The notes under the pieces: model-generated
What the model saw: only the letters and a program-made list of their open reading frames with translations
What the model was told of the DNA's origin: nothing
Databases searched by the model: none
Position numbers and translations under genes: made by a program
Shown here: positions 6,749 to 11,009 of the stretch, one piece after another
Layout of the letters: each line of letters opens with the position of its first letter
Position numbering within the stretch: position 1 is the stretch's first letter
From: Coprococcus sp.
Lineage (GTDB): Bacteria > Bacillota > Clostridia > Lachnospirales > Lachnospiraceae
Direction: 5' to 3'
Length of the DNA: 11,009 nucleotides
Assembly: GCA_016297495.1 (NCBI GenBank)
Contig: JAEDGN010000065.1
Span: 1-11,009 of the forward strand

Positions 6749-9010
6749 ATGAGTATATATGAATCATTGAACCCTGTACAGCAGGAAGCGGTCTACCATA
6801 CGGAAGGACCGCTTCTTATTCTTGCCGGTGCAGGGTCGGGCAAGACAAGGGTTCTGACACACAGGATCGCCTATCTGATCGATCACTGTAATGTCAATCC
6901 GTGGAATATTCTTGCTATTACATTTACTAATAAAGCGGCAGGGGAAATGAGAGAACGTGTGGATCAGATCGTCGATTTTGGTGCCGAAGATGTATGGGTC
7001 AGCACCTTTCATTCTACCTGTGTCAGAATTCTGCGGCGGTATATAGATCGTCTGGGATATGACCGAAGCTTTACCATTTATGACACAGATGATCAGAAGA
7101 CGGTCATTAAAGAGGTTTGCAAGAAACTGAATATCGATACGAAAATTTACAAAGAGCGGACGTTGATGTCGGCTATTTCTTCTGCCAAGGATGAGATGAT
7201 AGGGCCGAAGGAATACCTGCTGAATGCAGGAGGAGATTATGCGAGACAGCGGATCGCACAGGTCTACGATGAATATCAGAAGCGTCTCAAAAGTAATAAT
7301 GCGCTGGATTTTGATGATCTGCTGTTTAAAACAGTGGAGCTTTTTAAAGCCGATGCAGAGGTACTGAATTATTACCAGGAGCGTTTCAAATATATCATGG
7401 TGGATGAGTATCAGGATACCAACACCGTGCAGTTCCAGTTTGTCAGCATGCTGGCGGCAAAATACCATAATCTCTGCGTGGTGGGTGATGATGACCAGTC
7501 CATTTATAAATTTCGGGGAGCAAATATCCGCAATATTCTGGATTTTGAGAAAACATTTCCAGAAGCCAGAGTCATCAAGCTGGAGCAGAATTATCGTTCG
7601 ACAAAGACCATCCTTGAGGCGGCAAACGGCGTGATCAGGAATAACGTGGGACGGAAGGACAAGACACTTTGGACCGACAATGAAACCGGTACACCTATTG
7701 TGCTGAATCAGTATCAGACAGAGTATGAAGAGGCCTTTGGTATTGTCAATGATATTGCGGCAAAGGTAGAGCGGAAAACAGCAGATTATAAAGACTTTGC
7801 CGTTTTATACCGGACCAATGCCCAGTCCCGTGTACTGGAGGAAAAATTTGTGACCCGCAATATTCCATACAGAGTGGTTGGCGGCGTCAATTTCTATCAG
7901 CGCAAGGAAATTAAGGATATTCTGGCCTATTTGAAAATCATTGATAATGGGCAGGATGATGTGGCTGTGCGCCGTGTGATCAATGTCCCGAAAAGGGGCA
8001 TCGGAGCCACATCACTTTCAAAGGCCAGTGAATATGCGGATCAGTGGGGAATCAGCCTGTATGAGGCACTGAAGCAGGCGGAAGGCATACCTGGGCTTGG
8101 ACGGGCTGCCTTGAAGATCAACGGGTTCGTTAATCTGATACAGGTGTTCCGTACCAAGGCAGAATATATGTCTTTATCTGCTTTATTTGATGATGTATTG
8201 GAAGAAACAGGCTATTTGAAAGAGCTTGAGGCAGAGCATACAGATGAAGCCACCACCAGGATCGAGAACCTGGATGAACTTCGAAACAAGGTGGTTGCCT
8301 ATGAGGAGGAAGCAGATCAGCCGTCTCTCAGTGAATTGCTGGAACAGATTGCCCTTGTGGCGGATGTGGACAGTATGGATGATTCCGACAATAAAGTTAT
8401 TCTCATGACATTACATAGTGCAAAGGGCCTGGAATTTCCATATGTGTATCTCTGTGGGATGGAAGATGGTCTGTTTCCGAGCTATATGACGATTGTGAAT
8501 GATGATCCCCTGGAGATTGAGGAAGAACGTCGTCTCTGCTATGTGGGAATAACCCGTGCCATGAAGAAGCTGACACTGAGCTATGCTCTGTGCCGGATGG
8601 TTCATGGTACGACACAGTATAACAAAATATCACGTTTTGTGAAAGAGATTCCTCAGGAACTCATCGGTGGCAGTATGCCTGGAGCAAGATTCCCGAAAAA
8701 AGTTTCGTCGGGGGAAATATTTGGCGGGAGCTCGGGTAAATCCCATGCCACAGATGACAGATCTTCTGGGGGATACAATGGACGAAACAGCAGAAAGTTT
8801 GATGTGAGCGCGTTTGCAAAAAAGGGATCGGATATCAAAAAATCAGCACCGGACTATGAAGTTGGCGATACAGTCAGGCATGTTAAATTTGGTACCGGTA
8901 TTGTGAAGGACATTAAAGATGGAGGCAAAGATTATGAGGTCACTGTTGATTTTCCAAAATTTGGACCAAAGAAAATGTTTGCAGGATTTGCTAAATTGAA
9001 AAAAGTTTGA
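6749..9010 (+). CDS. pcrA: ATP-dependent DNA helicase PcrA (UvrD/Rep superfamily 1A)
   Basis: A 753-residue 3'-to-5' DNA helicase, the normal PcrA length, acting in nucleotide excision repair, plasmid rolling-circle replication, RecA filament removal and replication-transcription conflicts. All helicase motifs are intact: Q motif around L-N-P-V-Q-Q (7-12), Walker A A-G-A-G-S-G-K-T (26-33), motif Ia (56-64), Walker B V-D-E-Y-Q-D-T (218-224), motif III G-D-D-D-Q-S-I-Y-K-F-R-G (246-257), motif IV Q-N-Y-R-S (280-284), motif V T-L-H-S-A-K-G-L-E-F (554-563) and motif VI V-G-I-T-R-A (599-604). A Gly/Ser-rich linker (about 650-700) leads to a C-terminal Tudor-like domain (about 702-753; V-G-D-T-V-R-H-V-K-F-G-T-G-I-V), which in other PcrA proteins binds RNA polymerase. 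A GGAGGAG site lies just before the ATG. Nothing is truncated. Confidence 0.97.
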   Translation: MSIYESLNPVQQEAVYHTEGPLLILAGAGSGKTRVLTHRIAYLIDHCNVNPWNILAITFTNKAAGEMRERVDQIVDFGAEDVWVSTFHSTCVRILRRYIDRLGYDRSFTIYDTDDQKTVIKEVCKKLNIDTKIYKERTLMSAISSAKDEMIGPKEYLLNAGGDYARQRIAQVYDEYQKRLKSNNALDFDDLLFKTVELFKADAEVLNYYQERFKYIMVDEYQDTNTVQFQFVSMLAAKYHNLCVVGDDDQSIYKFRGANIRNILDFEKTFPEARVIKLEQNYRSTKTILEAANGVIRNNVGRKDKTLWTDNETGTPIVLNQYQTEYEEAFGIVNDIAAKVERKTADYKDFAVLYRTNAQSRVLEEKFVTRNIPYRVVGGVNFYQRKEIKDILAYLKIIDNGQDDVAVRRVINVPKRGIGATSLSKASEYADQWGISLYEALKQAEGIPGLGRAALKINGFVNLIQVFRTKAEYMSLSALFDDVLEETGYLKELEAEHTDEATTRIENLDELRNKVVAYEEEADQPSLSELLEQIALVADVDSMDDSDNKVILMTLHSAKGLEFPYVYLCGMEDGLFPSYMTIVNDDPLEIEEERRLCYVGITRAMKKLTLSYALCRMVHGTTQYNKISRFVKEIPQELIGGSMPGARFPKKVSSGEIFGGSSGKSHATDDRSSGGYNGRNSRKFDVSAFAKKGSDIKKSAPDYEVGDTVRHVKFGTGIVKDIKDGGKDYEVTVDFPKFGPKKMFAGFAKLKKV

Positions 9011-9036
9011 AATCCCTAGTATTTTCATATAAAGCG

Positions 9037-9045
9037 TGATATACT
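9037..9045 (+). promoter_or_regulatory. Probable extended -10 promoter of the acidic membrane protein gene
   Basis: TGATATACT is a TGn extended -10 with a TATACT hexamer, 40 bases before the ATG of the next gene. The position 17 bases upstream (TAGTAT, 9017-9022) is a poor -35, which extended -10 promoters can tolerate. Together with the terminator at 9388-9428 it would make the acidic protein gene an independent transcription unit, although read-through from pcrA is possible since no terminator follows pcrA. Confidence 0.45.
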
Positions 9046-9085
9046 ATATACAAATCTGTTTTGGGAGAAAGGACGTGCAGCCAAT

Positions 9086-9379
9086 ATGAATAAGATGGAA
9101 GAGATTTTAAGCTTAGCAAAGATTTCTGAATTCATTCACCGTCAGGAGCTGGAGGAAGAGAAGAAGAAAACCGTATGTCTGGTGCTGGCAATCATTGCAG
9201 GTATCGCAGCCATTGCAGCCATCGCCTACGGTATTTACAAGTATCTGTCCAGAGAAGATGACATGGATGATTTTGAAGATGACTTCGAAGATGATTTTGA
9301 TGACGATTTCGAGGATGAAGAAGATGACTTTGTAGAGGAAGATGAAGCTCCGGCTGACACTGACGATACAGAAGAATAA
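9086..9379 (+). CDS. Small single-pass membrane protein with acidic DDFE-repeat tail
   Basis: I do not recognise a named function. The 97-residue protein has an N-terminal charged, probably helical segment (1-28), one strongly hydrophobic Ala/Ile-rich helix (about 30-54), then a C-terminal tail of 41 residues (57-97) of which 29 are Asp or Glu. Phe occurs every fourth residue at 63, 67, 71 and 75, forming a degenerate tandem F-[ED]-D-[DE] repeat, with another Phe at 82. The basic residues before the helix (K26-K28) suggest the N-terminus is cytoplasmic and the acidic tail outside, by the positive-inside rule, but R56 and K52 after the helix weaken this. AAAGGA at 9068-9073 is the likely ribosome binding site; ATG 9095 (Met4) is an alternative start. 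The gene has its own probable promoter and a strong terminator. An acidic tail like this could bind cations or basic proteins, but that is speculation. Confidence 0.8.
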   Translation: MNKMEEILSLAKISEFIHRQELEEEKKKTVCLVLAIIAGIAAIAAIAYGIYKYLSREDDMDDFEDDFEDDFDDDFEDEEDDFVEEDEAPADTDDTEE

Positions 9380-9387
9380 ACAGAATG

Positions 9388-9428
9388 AAAAGCTGTTACA
9401 GATAGGAATAATTTGTAACAGCTTTTTT
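9388..9428 (+). terminator. Strong intrinsic terminator after the acidic protein gene
   Basis: AAAAGCTGTTACA (9388-9400) pairs perfectly with TGTAACAGCTTTT (9414-9426) around a 13-base loop, and the T-run extends to 9428. It lies nine bases after the stop codon of the acidic membrane protein gene and separates it from the methyltransferase gene. The leading A-run means it could also work on the minus strand. Confidence 0.93.
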
Positions 9429-9509
9429 CGGCCATTTAAAACAGGACCGAAGGACTAAGGCTGCGCTTGTTTATATAAAAAAATCAATAGAAAGTTGAAG
9501 GATTAGAAT

Positions 9510-10901
9510 ATGAAAAAAGGACAGATGTGTGAAGGTGTCATTGAACGTATAGATTTTCCGAATAAAGGACGTGTTCTTGTGGAAGGACAGAACGTGACTG
9601 TGAAAAATGGCATACCGGGCCAGAAGGTCCGCTTTGTCATTAATAAAAAACGTAAGGATAAATGTGAAGGACGTCTGTTGGAGATCCTGGAAAAATCCCC
9701 GCTGGAGGTTATTCCGCCGGTGTGTGGAGAATTTCCGGACTGCGGCGGCTGCATGTATCAGACCATGGCCTATGAAGAGCAGCTTCATATGAAAGCAGGT
9801 CAGGTAAAATCTTTGCTTGACACAGCCATTGCTGCTGCAGGACAGGTGGATGAATCTGGTAAACCGGATTATGAATTTGAAGGTATCATTGGAAGTCCGA
9901 AGCAGTGGGCCTATCGCAACAAGATGGAGTTTTCCTTTGGCGATGATCATCTGGATGGTCCGCTGACTCTTGGACTTCATAAAAAGGGAAGTACCTATGA
10001 TGTTCTGACGGTGGATGACTGTAAAATCGTCCATGATGATTTCACGGCAGTACTGCGCCTTGTGCTTGATTATTTTACAATTCATCCGATGCCATATTAT
10101 AAAAAAATGAAGCACACAGGCTATCTGCGCCATTTGCTGCTGCGCCGTTCCGAAACCACCGGTGAGATGCTGGTCCATCTCGTTACCACCAGTCAGGCAG
10201 AATGTGATCTGTCGGAACTGACCGAACAGCTGCTGCAGTTGCCGATGCAGGGAAAAATCGTTGGCATTATGCATATCATCAACGATTCCCTGGCCGATGT
10301 GGTACAGAGTGATGAGACAAGAATTCTCTATGGACAGGATTATTTCTATGAGTACATATTGGGCCTTAAGTTTAAGATATCAACATTTTCCTTCTTCCAG
10401 ACCAATACACTGGGAGCAGAGGTGCTCTATGATATCGCCCGTTCCTATATTGGTGATACAAAGGATATGACTGTTTTTGACCTGTACAGCGGAACTGGAA
10501 CCATTGCACAGATACTGGCATCCGTGGCGAAAAAGGTTGTAGGTGTCGAAATTGTGGAGGAAGCTGTGGAAGCAGCCAGAGTCAATGCCGGACTGAATCA
10601 GCTGGATAACTGTGAGTTCATTGCCGGAGATGTGCTGAAGGTGATTGACGAGATCGAGGATAAACCGGATTATATCGTGTTGGATCCGCCAAGGGATGGC
10701 ATTCATCCAAAGGCATTAGAGAAGATCATTAACTATCAGGTGCCGAATATGGTGTATATATCCTGCAAGCCGACCAGTCTGGCAAGGGATCTGGGGATGC
10801 TGATTGCAAAGGGATATCAGGTGAAAAAGGTGAAATGTGTGGACATGTTCCCTTCGACCGTTCATGTGGAGACGGTATGTCTTCTGTCACGAAACAAGTA
10901 A
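9510..10901 (+). CDS. rlmD: 23S rRNA (uracil-C5)-methyltransferase, RlmD/RlmCD-like (TrmA family)
   Basis: A 463-residue SAM-dependent RNA methyltransferase that makes 5-methyluridine, most likely in 23S rRNA. An N-terminal TRAM-type RNA-binding region (about 1-60) is followed by an iron-sulfur Cys set, C72-x5-C78-x2-C81, with a fourth Cys at 171 (V-D-D-C), as in RlmD (RumA). The SAM-binding motif D-L-Y-S-G-T-G-T (324-331), L-D-P-P-R-D-G (391-397), the catalytic Cys419 in Y-I-S-C-K-P and the general base Glu454 in H-V-E-T-V are all present. E. coli RlmD methylates U1939, while B. subtilis RlmCD modifies both U747 and U1939; sequence alone does not decide between them, and Firmicutes often carry paralogues. 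GAAGGA (9497-9502) lies seven bases before the ATG. It is probably a single-gene unit, bounded by terminators on both sides. Confidence 0.93.
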   Translation: MKKGQMCEGVIERIDFPNKGRVLVEGQNVTVKNGIPGQKVRFVINKKRKDKCEGRLLEILEKSPLEVIPPVCGEFPDCGGCMYQTMAYEEQLHMKAGQVKSLLDTAIAAAGQVDESGKPDYEFEGIIGSPKQWAYRNKMEFSFGDDHLDGPLTLGLHKKGSTYDVLTVDDCKIVHDDFTAVLRLVLDYFTIHPMPYYKKMKHTGYLRHLLLRRSETTGEMLVHLVTTSQAECDLSELTEQLLQLPMQGKIVGIMHIINDSLADVVQSDETRILYGQDYFYEYILGLKFKISTFSFFQTNTLGAEVLYDIARSYIGDTKDMTVFDLYSGTGTIAQILASVAKKVVGVEIVEEAVEAARVNAGLNQLDNCEFIAGDVLKVIDEIEDKPDYIVLDPPRDGIHPKALEKIINYQVPNMVYISCKPTSLARDLGMLIAKGYQVKKVKCVDMFPSTVHVETVCLLSRNK

Positions 10902-10926
10902 AAAAGAACAAGAATAGGCATAAAAT

Positions 10927-10979
10927 AAGGGATTCCGAGAGATTTGCTGAAATAGGCAGTCTCCCGGAATCCCTTTTTT
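10927..10979 (+). terminator. Strong intrinsic terminator after the rRNA methyltransferase gene
   Basis: AAGGGATTCCG (10927-10937) pairs with CGGAATCCCTT (10965-10975). After one A/C mismatch the stem continues with GAGA (10939-10942) against TCTC (10960-10963). Six T residues at 10974-10979 follow. It lies 25 bases after the stop codon. The remaining 30 bases to the window edge hold a TTGACA (10986-10991), a perfect -35 hexamer whose -10 would lie beyond the edge. Confidence 0.93.
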
Positions 10980-10985
10980 CGTGTT

Positions 10986-10991
10986 TTGACA
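10986..10991 (+). promoter_or_regulatory. Consensus -35 hexamer at the right edge (promoter cut off)
   Basis: TTGACA is a perfect -35 match just after the terminator at 10927-10979, where a new plus-strand transcription unit would be expected to begin. The matching -10 would start at about 11009, beyond the window, so this cannot be confirmed here. Confidence 0.25.
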
Positions 10992-11009
10992 ATAGCGTCA
11001 TAGTCTGCC

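Noticed and set aside
6764..7468. Long minus-strand open frame (234 residues) opposite the pcrA start
   Set aside because: It is the antisense shadow of a strongly conserved helicase region, with no ribosome binding site and no recognisable domain.
9235..9435. Serine-rich minus-strand frame opposite the acidic tail
   Set aside because: The poly-Ser/Lys pattern is simply the reverse complement of the GAT/GAA repeats that encode the acidic tail.
9471..10274. Minus-strand open frame of 267 residues opposite the methyltransferase gene
   Set aside because: The plus strand encodes an intact RlmD-like enzyme with all catalytic residues. The antisense frame has no recognisable motif.

Overview
The window looks like a chromosomal segment of a low-to-moderate-GC Gram-positive member of the Clostridia, most likely Lachnospiraceae. 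The basis is the style of the ribosome binding sites (AGGAGG-like), intrinsic terminators with T-tracts, a PcrA-type helicase, and gene types common in that group (an AEC transporter, a YdjI-like SPFH/zinc-ribbon protein, a small acidic membrane protein next to pcrA). The taxonomic call is an inference from sequence character, not from a marker gene.

Region 1 (about 1-2145) runs on the plus strand and by eye is more AT-rich than the rest. It holds an AEC-family permease, a small SdpI-family membrane protein and an uncharacterised P-loop kinase-like protein, closely spaced as one transcription unit that ends at an intrinsic terminator (2095-2144). Region 2 (2153-3722) is on the minus strand: an ABC ATPase and its overlapping permease of the nitrate/sulfonate/taurine-type import family, with no substrate-binding protein in view. 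The permease end converges on the same terminator.

Region 3 (3804-9010) is on the plus strand. A promoter with an extended -10 precedes a TTG-started, membrane-anchored SurA/PrsA-like protein, whose stop codon overlaps the start of sfsA by one base. Then come a YdjI-like SPFH protein with three C-terminal zinc ribbons and pcrA, which encodes a complete UvrD/PcrA helicase with the C-terminal RNA-polymerase-binding Tudor-like domain. Region 4 (9037-9428) is a small single-gene unit for a membrane protein with an extremely acidic DDFE-repeat tail, with a likely promoter and a strong terminator. Region 5 (9510-10979) encodes an RlmD/RlmCD-like rRNA m5U methyltransferase and ends in a strong terminator.

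Most of the window is housekeeping or widespread-family content: DNA repair and transcription-replication conflict resolution (PcrA), rRNA modification, and a nuclease-family protein (SfsA). I see no CRISPR array, insertion sequence, phage module, tRNA or rRNA, and no convincing undescribed multi-gene system. The least explained parts are the AT-rich AEC/SdpI/kinase group, the acidic-tail membrane protein, and the SPFH/triple-zinc-ribbon protein.
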